64,000 nt of DNA, from positions 38,451 through 102,450 of the forward strand of contig WOYV01000078.1 of the NCBI GenBank assembly GCA_011620585.1, in the 5' to 3' direction. Of the stretch, positions 32,598 through 43,013 are shown one piece after another; position 1 is the stretch's first letter, and every line of letters begins with the position of its first letter. This DNA is from Draconibacterium sp. GTDB taxonomy: Bacteria; Bacteroidota; Bacteroidia; Bacteroidales; Prolixibacteraceae. A program made the translations under genes and the position numbers. The notes under the pieces were generated by a model. That model was not told the origin of the DNA, ran no database searches, and saw only the letters and a program-made list of their open reading frames with translations.

Positions 32598-35021
32598 TTA
32601 AATAGATTTTATTTCCAATGTTCCGGTTTCCAAACCGTCGCCACTTACTAAAAGTGTCAGGGTACCTGCCTCCTCAAGCGACTGAACTGTTGCAACCAGT
32701 TTTCCGCTGAAAGCTTTCATGGTCGGTAAATGAAACATTTCGAGTGAAGTGGCATCGCCGTTGCAAACCACTTTAAATTTGCCTTCTCCTCTTACTTCAA
32801 AATGGAGTTGATTGTCGGCAGTTGGGCAAAGATTACCGTCCTTATCTACAACAGAAACGGTGACATAACTAAGATCGTTTCCATTGGCAACAATTTGTTC
32901 GCGGTCGGCTTGTAAAAGCAGGTGATGAGGTGCTCCGGCAGTATGGATTTCCTGTTCGGCAGCCGGGTTTCCGGCATCGTCGAATGCCACTACTTTTACA
33001 GTACCCGGTTCGTATTTCACCTCCATCCACATCAGCCGGTTACGGTTGAGCAAAGTTTCGTTGTTTTTCTTCTGGATACCCATGCTTTTTCCATTCACAA
33101 ATAATTCGGCTGAGTTAAAATTAGTGTATACAAACACCGGGGTTGTCTCTCCTTCACGTCCTTCCCAATTCCAGTGTGGCAAAATATGCAGCGTGGTATC
33201 TTGTGTGTTCCACCTGCTACGATATAAATAGTAGCGATCTTTCGGAAGCCCCGCCAAATCACAGATCCCAAAGTATGAGCTGCGTGATGGCCAATACTCA
33301 TCGTAAGGAGTTGGTTCTCCCAGATAGTCGAAACCTGTCCAAACAAATTCACCAATAACCCAATCGAAATTGTCTTGCCAGTAAAAATCTTCATCCGGAA
33401 TATTCGACCACCAACAAGCTTCCAAATCATACGAAGTACATTGGCCGTCGTCGTAAGTTTTTTGTTTGAATTCTTCTACCGGGAATTTATAGATACCCCG
33501 CGAACTGACGGTTGAAGCGGTTTCTGACCCGAGAATAAATCCCTGTGGAAAACGATCATAGGCTTCTTCGTAAAGTGGAAGGCGGTAATTTAATCCGGGG
33601 ATATCCCAGATCGCGCCAAAACCGTTTTTTAGGGTGTTTACAACCTGGTCCATTCCCATGGTAACCGGCCGGGTTGGATCTTCGCGATGAAATAGGTTTT
33701 GCAACCAAACTGCCCGTTTCAATCCTTCATTTCCCCACTGGTCGGGTACTTCGTTACCAGCGCTCCACATTACAATACTGGGGTGATTTCGTGTGGCGCG
33801 TACCAGGTTCACCACATCTTTCTCGGCATAATCATCGAAAAAGCGGTTGTATCCGTTTGCTACTTTTGGGCGTTTCCATTCATCAAAACTTTCGGCCAGA
33901 AACAAAAAACCCATTTCGTCGCACAATTCAAGCTGTTCGAAAGATGGCATGTTGTGCGACGAACGAATGGCGTTACAGCCCATGTCTTTTAAAATAGTGA
34001 GTTGGCGTTTCAACGCTGCTTTGTTAACTGCTGCGCCCAGAGGGCCCAGGTCGTGGTGCAGACAAACGCCTTTAAATTTGGTAACTTTTCCATTTAGTAC
34101 CAATCCTTTTCCCGGTTCGTACTCAACACTTCGAATTCCAAAACGAATGTTCTGTTCATCCACCAAACTGTTGCCACTGAAAAGTTTCATGGTAGCTGTG
34201 TATAAATACGGAGTGTCGATGTCCCAGCGCCGGGGAGTTGGTACCGCAATGTTTTGTTCCACTTCGCCGCCAAAAAGCTGGTCGCTTGATGATGTGGCCA
34301 CAATTTTTCCGCTGGCATCTTTAATTTCGGTAACAAGCTTGATATTTTTCCCGTTTATTTCTGATTTGATATTTACCTGTGCCAACTGATCGCTAACAAA
34401 AGGAGTGGTAATAAAAGTTCCCCATTGCTTAAAGCTTATGTTGTCTTTTACGAGCAGTTGTACTTTTCGGTACAAACCGGCTCCAGGGTACCAGCGCGAT
34501 GATTCGCCGTTATTTTCCAGGCGCACTGCCAGCAAGTTTTCGCCGTCTTTCAGATAATCCGAAATATCGAAGTAGAAATACGCATATCCATATTTCCATT
34601 CACCTACTTTCTCACCATTCACAAAAACCTGGGGTTCGCTCATGGCTCCATCAAAAACCAGCAATGCCTTTTTTCCCGGGTTAAAGTCGGGAGCCTCAAA
34701 ATTTAAGCGATACCAACCCACGCCAATGTATGGTAAAGCCCCGGTGCGGCCGGTTTTTTCGGTAGCAACTTCTTCCTGGTTTTGTTCAATCAAAACGGTT
34801 TGTTTATCGATTTCCTTGTCGAAAGGCCCGGGAATGGCCCAGTCGTGAGGAACTTCAACCTCTTCCCAATTATCGGTATCGAACCCGGGCTTCTCGGCTC
34901 CCGATATATCTTTGTTAATAAATTTCCAACCTTTGTTGAAGGTTTGGACCGAACGTGTATTTTGGTTGGTTGCACAGGAAAACAAAAAAAACAGGAAGAT
35001 CAGGTAGATTGACGTTTTCAT
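32598..35021 (-). CDS. GH2 beta-galactosidase-like lipoprotein
   Basis: An 807-residue glycoside hydrolase family 2 enzyme with a lipoprotein signal (lipobox FSC at about residue 16). Domain order: N-terminal sugar-binding domain (about 28-200, with FNKGWKFINKDISG and VEVPHDWAIPG), Ig-like domain, TIM barrel (about 300-600), then a DUF4982 domain (TPVFVYTNFNSAELFVNGKS) and a C-terminal Ig-like C5 domain. The acid/base glutamate is in MWSAGNEVPDQ and the nucleophile glutamate in FILGSETAST. The KGVCLHHDLGPLGAA segment is typical of the beta-galactosidase subgroup of GH2. It leads the operon with the sulfatase and the isomerase, so it likely trims beta-galactosides of a sulfated polymer. Confidence 0.94.
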   Translation of the reverse strand: MKTSIYLIFLFFLFSCATNQNTRSVQTFNKGWKFINKDISGAEKPGFDTDNWEEVEVPHDWAIPGPFDKEIDKQTVLIEQNQEEVATEKTGRTGALPYIGVGWYRLNFEAPDFNPGKKALLVFDGAMSEPQVFVNGEKVGEWKYGYAYFYFDISDYLKDGENLLAVRLENNGESSRWYPGAGLYRKVQLLVKDNISFKQWGTFITTPFVSDQLAQVNIKSEINGKNIKLVTEIKDASGKIVATSSSDQLFGGEVEQNIAVPTPRRWDIDTPYLYTATMKLFSGNSLVDEQNIRFGIRSVEYEPGKGLVLNGKVTKFKGVCLHHDLGPLGAAVNKAALKRQLTILKDMGCNAIRSSHNMPSFEQLELCDEMGFLFLAESFDEWKRPKVANGYNRFFDDYAEKDVVNLVRATRNHPSIVMWSAGNEVPDQWGNEGLKRAVWLQNLFHREDPTRPVTMGMDQVVNTLKNGFGAIWDIPGLNYRLPLYEEAYDRFPQGFILGSETASTVSSRGIYKFPVEEFKQKTYDDGQCTSYDLEACWWSNIPDEDFYWQDNFDWVIGEFVWTGFDYLGEPTPYDEYWPSRSSYFGICDLAGLPKDRYYLYRSRWNTQDTTLHILPHWNWEGREGETTPVFVYTNFNSAELFVNGKSMGIQKKNNETLLNRNRLMWMEVKYEPGTVKVVAFDDAGNPAAEQEIHTAGAPHHLLLQADREQIVANGNDLSYVTVSVVDKDGNLCPTADNQLHFEVRGEGKFKVVCNGDATSLEMFHLPTMKAFSGKLVATVQSLEEAGTLTLLVSGDGLETGTLEIKSI

Positions 35022-35159
35022 TTTTCAAACAATTAGCTGGTAGGTACTGGAATGTTTTTTACAAATATGTGAAGAATTTGGGAATGTTCATAAGAATTAA
35101 AGCTATCCTTCAACAGGATTGCCCTTAGAAATATAAATCAAAAACAGAAGATTGTTGAA

Positions 35160-37259
35160 TTAACTTTTATGCAAAGGCAAACTAAAACTGAAAGCGCTTC
35201 CTTTAGCTTCTTCACTTTCCACCCATATCTGGCCCCCATTCTTTTCCACAAACTCTTTGCAAAGGATCAGTCCCAAACCGGTCCCTTTTTCTTTGGCAGT
35301 ACCATCGCGTTGTACAGAGAATTCGATCTTAAATAGTTTGCTGAGTGTGTCTTTGTCAATACCGATTCCGTGATCACGGATGGTGCAAACCAGCATGTTT
35401 CCCACCGGGCCGGTATTTACTTCAATCTTACCTCGTTCGTATGAAAACTTTACGGCATTGTTTAGTAGGTTCCGAATAATAAAATTCACCATGTTATAGT
35501 CGGCAAACACTTCCTGATCGTCTTCTTTTGCAGGCCAGGTAATATCAATTTGTTTTGCAGTAGCCGACTGTTTAAATAAGATATCGTTAGCTTCGAGTAC
35601 TTTGCAAATTTTGAAAGCATGTGGTTCGAACGGTATACTTTGCGTTTGTGTACGCGACCATTCCAAAAGGTTTTCGAGCAGGTTGTACCCCGATTTTGCG
35701 GTTTGAAACATTCCTTCCGCCAGAACTTCAAATTCTTTCGAATGTTTGATATCTGTATCGGTTCGGAGCAAATCAGAAATTCCGATCAAAACGTTAAACG
35801 GATTTTTCAGGTCGTGTGCTATAATCGAGAAGAACTTGTCTTTGGTTGCATTTAATTTCTTTAGTTTTTGTTCGTCGTCAGCCAGTTTTTTGATATGGCT
35901 CTCGAGCAGTAATTTTTGTTGATTAATGGTATTGTAATTCTGGCTCAAAGTGGCAGCATGTTTTTTACGAGCGATGGCTAAATAGCTCAGGATAATAACA
36001 ATAATTACAAGAAAAATGGAGGCAAAAGCAGTGATCTGCAACTGAACCCTTTCGCGGTAACGGCTGCTCCGGTTTTGTTCTTCCCGGAGTTTTTCCTTTA
36101 ATTGTTCCTGATTTCGTTGTTCCTTTAGCAATTCAGTATGTTCGAATTCACCCAAAACCTGCGCTATTCTGTTGGGTTGTAACAGTTCGTTCGATTGGTT
36201 TTCGAGTTGCAGCATCTGATAAGCTTTCTCGTATTGCCCCAGCCTTGCATGGGCTTCGGTTTTATCAGCATAAATATCTTTTATGATATCGTATTTTTTT
36301 AGTTTATCGCAATAATCAATGGCCTTGTTGAGGTTGATTAGGGCCTCAGTGTACTTTTTTTGTTTTAACTGAAGTTTACCTTTGGCGGCATAAAAATCGG
36401 GCAACAATCTTTCAAATTTTTGGTCGCTTATTTGTTTCTCCGCTGTTTGAATGCTTTTCTCTGCCTCTCCCAACTCGTTGGTCTCGAGATAGTAGGTGGC
36501 AAATAGAATTAGTACTTCGGTTCCAATATGCTTGTCTTCGATTTGAGGAAGCAATTCCTGCGCTTTTTGAAGATTTTGCAGGGCCTCATCAAGTTTATGA
36601 AGTTTGATATTTACATAACCCAACCCAATATTGAGCATACATATAAAATCAAGTTCGTTGTTATCCTCAGCAATTTCAAGCGCTTTAATATAATACTGAT
36701 AGGCGCTTCGGTATTCATTTAGGTATTCGTAATACCACCCAATGTTTGTGTATGCTTCGGGCAAGCCGTATGTATTATTATGATCTTCTGCAAGATTTTT
36801 GGCATCAATGATATACTCTAACCCTTTTACCAAATCGGTTCCGTACGAATACAATATTCCGATATTCAGTTTGCACCCAATTAAATAAGTTGTATCATTT
36901 AATTCATTAAAAATACCGATGGCTTGTTCCAGGTTCTCGATAGCGGTGTTCCATTCTCCCGATTGATCGTAACAATAACTGATCTGAAATAAGGCCTCGC
37001 CCATCCCATATTGGTATTTTATACTTTTCGCCAGGTCGAATGCCTTTTGTGCATAAAGCAATGAACTGTCAGAACTTGTGTACACATAAAGCGATGAAAG
37101 GATATTGTAATTATCCACCAATTCTTTTTCATCGTCGATTTGAGCACAGACGGCTTTTAACGAATCAATTCCCGGGTCAGCGCCATAAGATTTGTGCAAA
37201 CCCAAAACAAGCATCAAAAAGATGGCTGGAAAGGCAATATGAAATTTAAACGTGGGCAT
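35160..37259 (-). CDS. TPR-containing sensor histidine kinase
   Basis: A 699-residue sensor kinase. After a signal peptide (ending KSYGA, about residue 26) the periplasmic part holds about eight tetratricopeptide repeats (residues 30-380; for example EALFQISYCYDQSGEWNTAI). A coiled stretch and one membrane helix (about 403-425) follow. The cytoplasmic part has a HisKA domain with the phospho-accepting His in FFSIIAHDLKNPF (about residue 480) and a HATPase domain with N box NLLNNAVKFSYE, G1 box DHGIGIDKDT and G2 box GTGLGLILCKEF. No receiver domain or response-regulator gene is adjacent, so it is an orphan kinase. TPR kinases of this layout are common in Bacteroidota. It lies directly before the GH2 operon on the same strand, but a 138-base gap separates them. 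Confidence 0.93.
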   Translation of the reverse strand: MPTFKFHIAFPAIFLMLVLGLHKSYGADPGIDSLKAVCAQIDDEKELVDNYNILSSLYVYTSSDSSLLYAQKAFDLAKSIKYQYGMGEALFQISYCYDQSGEWNTAIENLEQAIGIFNELNDTTYLIGCKLNIGILYSYGTDLVKGLEYIIDAKNLAEDHNNTYGLPEAYTNIGWYYEYLNEYRSAYQYYIKALEIAEDNNELDFICMLNIGLGYVNIKLHKLDEALQNLQKAQELLPQIEDKHIGTEVLILFATYYLETNELGEAEKSIQTAEKQISDQKFERLLPDFYAAKGKLQLKQKKYTEALINLNKAIDYCDKLKKYDIIKDIYADKTEAHARLGQYEKAYQMLQLENQSNELLQPNRIAQVLGEFEHTELLKEQRNQEQLKEKLREEQNRSSRYRERVQLQITAFASIFLVIIVIILSYLAIARKKHAATLSQNYNTINQQKLLLESHIKKLADDEQKLKKLNATKDKFFSIIAHDLKNPFNVLIGISDLLRTDTDIKHSKEFEVLAEGMFQTAKSGYNLLENLLEWSRTQTQSIPFEPHAFKICKVLEANDILFKQSATAKQIDITWPAKEDDQEVFADYNMVNFIIRNLLNNAVKFSYERGKIEVNTGPVGNMLVCTIRDHGIGIDKDTLSKLFKIEFSVQRDGTAKEKGTGLGLILCKEFVEKNGGQIWVESEEAKGSAFSFSLPLHKS

Positions 37260-37272
37260 TCTACAATTCCGG

Positions 37273-37280
37273 CAAATATA
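37273..37280 (-). promoter_or_regulatory. Minus-7 box for the TPR histidine kinase
   Basis: Minus-strand TATATTTG, an exact TAnnTTTG match, 13 bases before the start codon, so the 5' leader would be very short. Confidence 0.55.
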
Positions 37281-37498
37281 ATAAAATCAGCTTGGCAGAT
37301 CGAAATTATGTTTGCAGATTTATGTTAATCCGTATGCTTTTTACATTATTCAATTCAAAATCGAATTACGGGGCGCCATTATTTTTTAAAACCCGATTCA
37401 AATTTAAGCACAAACACCCGTTGTGGTAAAAGTGTTTTTTTATCGAACGAACTTTTTTACCTTGTACCCAAATTAAGCTGAATAACCTGGTATTTTGC

Positions 37499-38929
37499 AT
37501 GGCAAAACGTTTGATCCATATCTTTCTTATTCTGACAATTATATCGGTTTCCGGCTGTGGATTATTTGGTAAGAGAGGAGCCAAAAACCGTAGAAAGCCG
37601 GTTAAACACGATTTGGCTGAAATAAAAAAAGACGGAGTGTTACGCGTGATTACGGCAAACAGCAGCACCAGTTATTTTTTATACAAAGGCCAGCCAATGG
37701 GTTACGAGTATGATCTGTTAAAACGGTTCGCCAAACACCTTGGCCTTGAACTCGAAATCCATGTTTCGAACGACGTGGATACCATGTTTAATCAACTTTT
37801 AGATGGCGAAGTAGATTTAATTGCACATGGGCTGACCATAACCAACCAACGAAAAAAGCAGGTTATTTTTTCTGACTACTTGTACCTCACACACCAGGTG
37901 TTGGTACAACGAAAACCTGAGAACTGGCGAAAAATGAAGTGGAGCAAAATTCAGTCTTCGCTGGTTCACGATGTCATAGAACTTATTGGCGATACGGTTT
38001 CCGTATGCGCGAATTCGTCATATATTAACCGGTTGGCGAACTTAAGTGAAGAGATTGGCGGGAATATCCATATCGATACTTTGCCCGGCGACCTTTCGAC
38101 CGACCGTATTATCGAAATGGTAGCTGATGGCGGAATCAAATACACGGTAGCCGACAACAATATTGCCAGTATCAATGCGTCGTACTATCCCGAACTTGAT
38201 GTAAGTGTTCCGGTAAGTTTTTCGCAGAGGATGGCCTGGGCAGTTCGTCCGCAGTCGCCCGAGCTCGAAAAAGAATTGAACGATTGGATCAGAACGATGA
38301 AATCGGGTGTGGAATACTATGTGATTTTCAACAAATACTTTAAAAACGAACGTGACTTCAGGCGACGCGGAAACAGCGAGTATTTCAGTTTTAACAGCAA
38401 CCGGATCAGCGAATACGACGAGTTGATCCAGGCCAGCGCCGACTCGCTCGGATGGGATTGGCGCTTGCTGGCAGCAATGGTTTTTCAGGAATCGAAATTC
38501 AACCCCGGTCTTGAGTCGTGGGCAGGTGCAAAAGGGCTGATGCAACTAATGCCTTCAACGGCTGAAAGTTATGGGGTGGACGATCGTTCCAATCCGGAAC
38601 AAAGCCTCGAAGCAGCTACGAAAGTTATTAAAGTTTTGTGGGACCGTTTCGAGGATGTACCTGATACCCTGGAGCGGATTAAATTTACGATGGCCGCCTA
38701 CAATTGTGGTTACGGACATGTAGTGGATGCCCGCACACTGACACGCAGGGAAAAGCTGAATCCGAACATTTGGGATGAAAATGTGGCAGAAGCAATTTTA
38801 AAACTCAGCTATCCCGAAAATTATAACAGGGCCAGTATTAAACATGGCTATGTTCGTGGGGTAGAACCATTTACCTATGTTAAACAAGTTTTCGACCGTT
38901 ACGAAAATTATGCGCAGTTTATTGAGTAA
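37499..38929 (+). CDS. mltF: MltF-like lytic transglycosylase with solute-binding domain
   Basis: A 476-residue lipoprotein (lipobox SGC, about residue 20) of MltF architecture. The N-terminal half (about residues 43-275) is a family 3 solute-binding domain with GVLRVITANSSTSYFLYKG, YEYDLLKRFAKHLGLEL and GEVDLIAHGLTIT. In E. coli MltF this domain senses muropeptides. The C-terminal half (about 300-440) is a family 1 SLT lytic transglycosylase domain with the catalytic Glu in MVFQESKFNP, GAKGLMQLMPSTAESYGV and AAYNCGYGHV. It cleaves peptidoglycan glycan strands with formation of anhydro-muramic acid ends. It is a single-gene unit divergent from the kinase gene and ends at a terminator shared with convergent fba. 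Confidence 0.93.
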   Translation: MAKRLIHIFLILTIISVSGCGLFGKRGAKNRRKPVKHDLAEIKKDGVLRVITANSSTSYFLYKGQPMGYEYDLLKRFAKHLGLELEIHVSNDVDTMFNQLLDGEVDLIAHGLTITNQRKKQVIFSDYLYLTHQVLVQRKPENWRKMKWSKIQSSLVHDVIELIGDTVSVCANSSYINRLANLSEEIGGNIHIDTLPGDLSTDRIIEMVADGGIKYTVADNNIASINASYYPELDVSVPVSFSQRMAWAVRPQSPELEKELNDWIRTMKSGVEYYVIFNKYFKNERDFRRRGNSEYFSFNSNRISEYDELIQASADSLGWDWRLLAAMVFQESKFNPGLESWAGAKGLMQLMPSTAESYGVDDRSNPEQSLEAATKVIKVLWDRFEDVPDTLERIKFTMAAYNCGYGHVVDARTLTRREKLNPNIWDENVAEAILKLSYPENYNRASIKHGYVRGVEPFTYVKQVFDRYENYAQFIE

Positions 38930-38941
38930 AGAAATAAAAAA

Positions 38942-38968
38942 ACCGTCCTGTTTTCACAAGACGGTCTT
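38942..38968. terminator. Terminator between mltF and fba
   Basis: ACCGTC-TG pairs with CA-GACGGT around TTTTCA, preceded by seven A and followed by a T-rich run, so it can stop both convergent genes. Confidence 0.8.
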
Positions 38969-38990
38969 TGTATTGAATTGTATTTTATTC

Positions 38991-40067
38991 TTAGATCGAA
39001 TCGATAGCGTTCAAATCTTCGAAAGCAATTTTTAAACGGGCGATCAACGATTCTTCACCTTTTCTTACCCATACACGCGGGTCGTAGAATTTCTTGTTTG
39101 GTTTATCGTCGCCTTCCGGGTTACCAATCTGTCCCTGCAGGTAATCGTGGTTGGCAGCTTCGAATTTGCGAATGCCATCCCAGTATGCCCACTGTGTATC
39201 GGTATCGATATTCATTTTAATTACACCGTAAGAAATGGCTTCACGAATCTCGTCGTGTGTAGAACCTGAACCACCGTGGAAAACGAAGTTCACCGGCTTT
39301 GCGGGAAGTCCCAGTTTCTGTTCGATGTATTTTTGTGAATTATCCAGAATTTTAGGGGTAAGTTTTACGTTACCGGGTTTGTAAACACCATGAACGTTTC
39401 CGAAAGAAGCAGCAATCGTGAAATTAGGAGAAACTTTGCTCAGCTCTTCGTAAGCATAGCAAACTTCTTCGGGCTGAGTGTAAAGTTTTGAAGAATCAAC
39501 ACCTGAATTGTCAACGCCGTCTTCTTCACCACCGGTAATCCCCAATTCAATTTCGAGGGTCATACCCATTTTGCTCATTCTTTCAAGGTATTTTTTGCTG
39601 ATCTCAATGTTTTCGGCGATCGGCTCCTCGCTTAGGTCGAGCATGTGCGAGCTGAACAACGGTTTTCCGGTTTCAGCAAAATGTTTTTCACTTGCGTCGA
39701 GAAGACCGTCAATCCAGGGCAATAATTTTTTAGCAGCGTGGTCGGTGTGCAAAATTACACGAACGCCATACGCTTCGGCTAAAGTATGAATGTGCCTGGC
39801 ACCGGCAACAGCGCCTAAAATGGCTGCTTCCTGTCCTTCAAGTTTCAAGCCTTTACCGGCATTGAAAACGGCGCCACCATTCGAGAACTGGATCATAACA
39901 GGAGCGTTCACCAGCTTGGCTGCTTCCATTACTGCGTTCACTGAAGACGAACCAACAACGTTTACTGCCGGAATGGCAAAGTGGTTTTCTTTGGCTACTT
40001 CGAAAATAAATTGTAAGTCGGAACCGGTTACTACACCAGCTTTAACTTTATCGGCTATTTTACCCAT
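38991..40067 (-). CDS. fbaA: Fructose-bisphosphate aldolase, class II
   Basis: A 358-residue zinc-dependent class IIA aldolase cleaving fructose 1,6-bisphosphate to dihydroxyacetone phosphate and glyceraldehyde 3-phosphate in glycolysis and gluconeogenesis. Signatures are FAIPAVNVVGSSSVNAVMEA, the catalytic-site segment VILHTDHAAKKLLPW, LEIELGITGGEEDGVDN, the zinc histidine in GNVHGVY, and FHGGSGSTHDEI with the second zinc histidine. Length and the insert after LEIELG fit the class IIA type found in Bacteroidota. It stands alone with its own promoter and a terminator shared with mltF. Confidence 0.97.
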   Translation of the reverse strand: MGKIADKVKAGVVTGSDLQFIFEVAKENHFAIPAVNVVGSSSVNAVMEAAKLVNAPVMIQFSNGGAVFNAGKGLKLEGQEAAILGAVAGARHIHTLAEAYGVRVILHTDHAAKKLLPWIDGLLDASEKHFAETGKPLFSSHMLDLSEEPIAENIEISKKYLERMSKMGMTLEIELGITGGEEDGVDNSGVDSSKLYTQPEEVCYAYEELSKVSPNFTIAASFGNVHGVYKPGNVKLTPKILDNSQKYIEQKLGLPAKPVNFVFHGGSGSTHDEIREAISYGVIKMNIDTDTQWAYWDGIRKFEAANHDYLQGQIGNPEGDDKPNKKFYDPRVWVRKGEESLIARLKIAFEDLNAIDSI

Positions 40068-40117
40068 AATTGTTTGTTTATTTGATGTTTATATTTGTCT
40101 TGCTGTCAAAAGCCAAA

Positions 40118-40148
40118 CAAAATTATAATTTCCCGTTTCCGAATACAA
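40118..40148 (-). promoter_or_regulatory. Promoter for fba
   Basis: On the minus strand TTG (40146-40148) and TAATTTTG (40118-40125, TAnnTTTG) are 20 bases apart, about 50 bases before the start codon. Confidence 0.5.
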
Positions 40149-40253
40149 GCTTGCCCCGTTAATGAAGCTTAATTTCTTTATTATTTAATATTTAGAACTT
40201 TGTGGGAAAAGAAAATTACGCTAAGCTCCTTCTAAAGTTTTCGGGACAAAAAC

Positions 40254-40282
40254 AAAGGCACCCGCAAATTGCAGGCGCCTTC
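40254..40282 (-). terminator. Terminator after hcp
   Basis: AAGGC-CC-GC pairs with GC-GG-GCCTT around AAATT (two mismatches) directly after the hcp stop codon; on the minus strand it ends in a short T run. Confidence 0.65.
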
Positions 40283-40328
40283 AAAATCAAAAATCAACCT
40301 TGAAAATCAAGGATTCCGTCCCCCACGG

Positions 40329-41984
40329 TTATGCAGATTCCAAAAACATCTCCAAATCCTTTTCTACTTCAGTAATTCCACCGATTCCAAAATTTTGCAC
40401 CAATACATTCGCAACGTTTGGTGAAAGAAAGGCCGGCAATGTTGGCCCCAGGTGAATGTTTTTAACACCCAGGAAGAGCAGCGCCAGCAACACGATTACC
40501 GCTTTCTGTTCGTACCAGGCAATGTTATAGGCAATCGGCAGTTCGTTGATATCGTTCAATTCAAATACTTCTTTTAATTTCAATGCAATTACCGCAAGCG
40601 AATAGGAATCGTTACACTGTCCGGCATCAATCACCCGCGGGATTCCGCCAATATCGCCCAGCGGCAGTTTGTTATAACGGTATTTAGCACAACCTGCTGT
40701 CAGGATCACGGTATCCTGCGGAAGATGTTCTGCAAATTGTGTGTAATAATCGCGGCTTTTCATACGTCCGTCGCAACCTGCCATTACAAAGAATTTCTTG
40801 ATTGCACCCGTTTTTACGGCATCTACAATTTTATCGGCCAAAGCAAAAACCTGGGCATGGGCAAAACCTCCTACTATCTCTCCGGTTTCGATTTCCTTTG
40901 GCGCAGCGCATCGTTTGGCGTGTTCGATAATAGCGCTGAAATCTTTCATTGCACCGTCTTTTCGGTCGGGAATATGAATGGCCCCTTCAAGTCCCGATGC
41001 TCCGGTGGTGTAAATGCGGTTGGTATAAGTTGCTGTACTTTTAGGCGGAACAATACAGTTGGTGGTAAACAAAATCGGGCCGTTAAAGCTTTCGAATTCG
41101 GTATTTTGTTTCCACCAGGCATTTCCGTAGTTACCCGCCAGGTGTTTGTATTTTTTGAAAGCCGGGTAGTAGTGAGCTGGTAGCATTTCGCTGTGGGTGT
41201 ACACATCCACTCCTGTGCCTTCAGTTTGTTTCAGCAAGTCTTCCATGTCTTTCAGGTCGTGGCCCGAGATCAGGATCGCCGGGTTATGACGAACGCCAAT
41301 ATTTACTTTCGTCATTTCGGGATTTCCGTATGCTGAGGTGTTTGCTGCATCGAGCAGCGCCATTACATCCACGCCAAATTTTCCGGTTTCGAGTGTCAGT
41401 GCCACCAATTCGTCGACTGAAAGATTTTCGGTGGTGGCTACCAGTGCACGTTGCATAAAAGCAAAAATCTCATCTTTTTTGTTGCCTAAATTCCAGGCAT
41501 GTTCGGCGTAGGCAGCCAATCCTTTAACGCCGTAAATGATCAGTTCACGTAACGAACGAATGTCTTCGTTTTCAGTGCTCAAAACGCCCACTTCTTCAGC
41601 TTTAGCTTCAAATTCTTCCACTGTGCTGGCAGTCCAGCTGGCAATCGCAGGAAGAACTTCAGGAAGAACAACACCTTCACTCGTGCACAATACTCTTAAC
41701 TTGTTTCGCATTTGCAAAGCTTTGATAATTCGTTTCTCAAACGCTTTTTTATCGAAATTGGCATTGGTGATGGTACTGAAAAGCCCGTCGAAAACAAATT
41801 TATCTACCTCTTCAGGATTGGCCCCAACTTCTCTGAGTTTCTGGTTGTACCAGCTAATTCCTTTCAACACAAACAAAAGCGTGTCCTGCAAATTGGCAAC
41901 ATCGCTTGTTTTTCCACATACTCCGGCAATAGTACAACCGGTTCCTTTTGTCGCTTCCTGGCATTGATAACAAAACATTTTCAT
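40329..41984 (-). CDS. hcp: Hybrid cluster protein (class I, hydroxylamine/NO reductase)
   Basis: A 551-residue hybrid cluster protein, which detoxifies nitric oxide and hydroxylamine under anoxic conditions. The N-terminal cysteines are spaced C-x2-C-x8-C-x5-C ([13 protein letters not shown], then IAGVC), the class I pattern of strict anaerobes. Hybrid-cluster ligands are visible in the C-terminal half: [32 protein letters not shown] and the late IAWYEQKAV. The preceding gene on the same strand is an iron-sulfur protein, 71 bases upstream, and divergent from both is a Crp/Fnr-type regulator with a palindromic site between them. This is the known Hcp-HcpR arrangement, so nitrosative stress is the probable inducer. 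Confidence 0.96.
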   Translation of the reverse strand: MKMFCYQCQEATKGTGCTIAGVCGKTSDVANLQDTLLFVLKGISWYNQKLREVGANPEEVDKFVFDGLFSTITNANFDKKAFEKRIIKALQMRNKLRVLCTSEGVVLPEVLPAIASWTASTVEEFEAKAEEVGVLSTENEDIRSLRELIIYGVKGLAAYAEHAWNLGNKKDEIFAFMQRALVATTENLSVDELVALTLETGKFGVDVMALLDAANTSAYGNPEMTKVNIGVRHNPAILISGHDLKDMEDLLKQTEGTGVDVYTHSEMLPAHYYPAFKKYKHLAGNYGNAWWKQNTEFESFNGPILFTTNCIVPPKSTATYTNRIYTTGASGLEGAIHIPDRKDGAMKDFSAIIEHAKRCAAPKEIETGEIVGGFAHAQVFALADKIVDAVKTGAIKKFFVMAGCDGRMKSRDYYTQFAEHLPQDTVILTAGCAKYRYNKLPLGDIGGIPRVIDAGQCNDSYSLAVIALKLKEVFELNDINELPIAYNIAWYEQKAVIVLLALLFLGVKNIHLGPTLPAFLSPNVANVLVQNFGIGGITEVEKDLEMFLESA

Positions 41985-42055
41985 ATTTAAATTTTTTTAT
42001 GATTTTCAAATATTGGGGGCACATTCTGGTTTTATCACTTAACTAATCGAATCCC

Positions 42056-42946
42056 TCAAACCCATTCTTCCGAGAGTATTTCTCCTTTTATACTGATCAT
42101 GATTTCTTTTACAGGTACTTTCCGCGAAGCCATTTCAGTAGCCGTTTGTACCATACGCGATAACCCGCGGCAGCAAGGCACTTCCATAATTACCAGTGTA
42201 ATAGTATTTACTTTTGAATGATCAATTAATTGAACCAGTTTTTGAATGTAGCTATCGGTTCCATGATCAAGTTTCGGACAACCGATGATTACTTTTCGGT
42301 CTTTAATAAAGTCGTTGTGGAAATTTCCATAAGTATATCCGGCACAGTCGGCAGCGACTAAAAAATCGGCGCCATGAAAATAAGAGGCAGATGGATTGAT
42401 CAAATGCATTTGAACAGGCCAGTGGCTCAATGCCGAAGGAATATTTTTTGATGACGTTGCCAAAGTAAAACCAGCAGCAGTAAATGCCAGCGAAGCCGTT
42501 CCCGGACAACTTCCGGTTGAACACGATCCTGTTCCTTCGTTTGTTGTTGTGGCAGGTTTTGGGCTGTGCAGCAACTCGTGTACTTCGCTGATTTCGAAAG
42601 GTATTGCATCGCGGTTGGCACGAATAAACGTAAGTGCTTCGTTTAAGTAACCCGTTTCGTTGTGGTACTGCAAGTGTTTCAGATGCGCAAAAACAGTGTT
42701 CTTTCCGCTTTTTATCATTTGCGAAATAGTGGCTACTTCATCGTACGCATCGGCTTCTCGCTTTTCTATCGTGATTGCGCCCTCGGGGCAGTGTCCGATA
42801 CAGGCACCCAATCCGTCGCACATCAGTTCACTCACCAAACGTGCTTTCCCGTCGATAATTTGCAAAGCTCCTTCGTGACAGTTTGGGACACATTGTCCGC
42901 ATCCGTTACATAATTCCTCGTCTATTTTTACAATTTCACGTATCAT
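42056..42946 (-). CDS. 4Fe-4S ferredoxin-domain protein, Hcp partner
   Basis: A 296-residue soluble iron-sulfur protein. Residues 1-60 are a dicluster ferredoxin domain. The first motif is complete (CNGCGQCVPNC), while in the second (CDGLGACIGHCP) the second cysteine is replaced by Leu, so that site may hold a 3Fe-4S or incomplete cluster. The C-terminal 110 residues form an unassigned domain with further cysteines (AADCAGYTYG, IIGCPKLDH, EVPCCRGL) and could bind another cluster. The protein lies in front of hcp and probably serves as its electron donor or maturation partner. I start it at ATG 42946; an upstream TTG at 42988 lies inside the promoter box. Transcription starts behind the HcpR-type site. 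Confidence 0.85.
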   Translation of the reverse strand: MIREIVKIDEELCNGCGQCVPNCHEGALQIIDGKARLVSELMCDGLGACIGHCPEGAITIEKREADAYDEVATISQMIKSGKNTVFAHLKHLQYHNETGYLNEALTFIRANRDAIPFEISEVHELLHSPKPATTTNEGTGSCSTGSCPGTASLAFTAAGFTLATSSKNIPSALSHWPVQMHLINPSASYFHGADFLVAADCAGYTYGNFHNDFIKDRKVIIGCPKLDHGTDSYIQKLVQLIDHSKVNTITLVIMEVPCCRGLSRMVQTATEMASRKVPVKEIMISIKGEILSEEWV

Positions 42947-42985
42947 CGCATTCTTTTTTTCAAGTTGTTTTCCCGATTTATGCAA

Positions 42986-42993
42986 CAAAAGTA
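42986..42993 (-). promoter_or_regulatory. Minus-7 box of the ferredoxin-hcp operon
   Basis: Minus-strand TACTTTTG, an exact TAnnTTTG match, 39 bases before the ferredoxin start codon. There is no TTG at minus-33; the palindrome at 43014-43031 takes that place, as in activator-dependent promoters. Confidence 0.65.
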
Positions 42994-43013
42994 AAGCTCC
43001 GGCGTTCCATGGT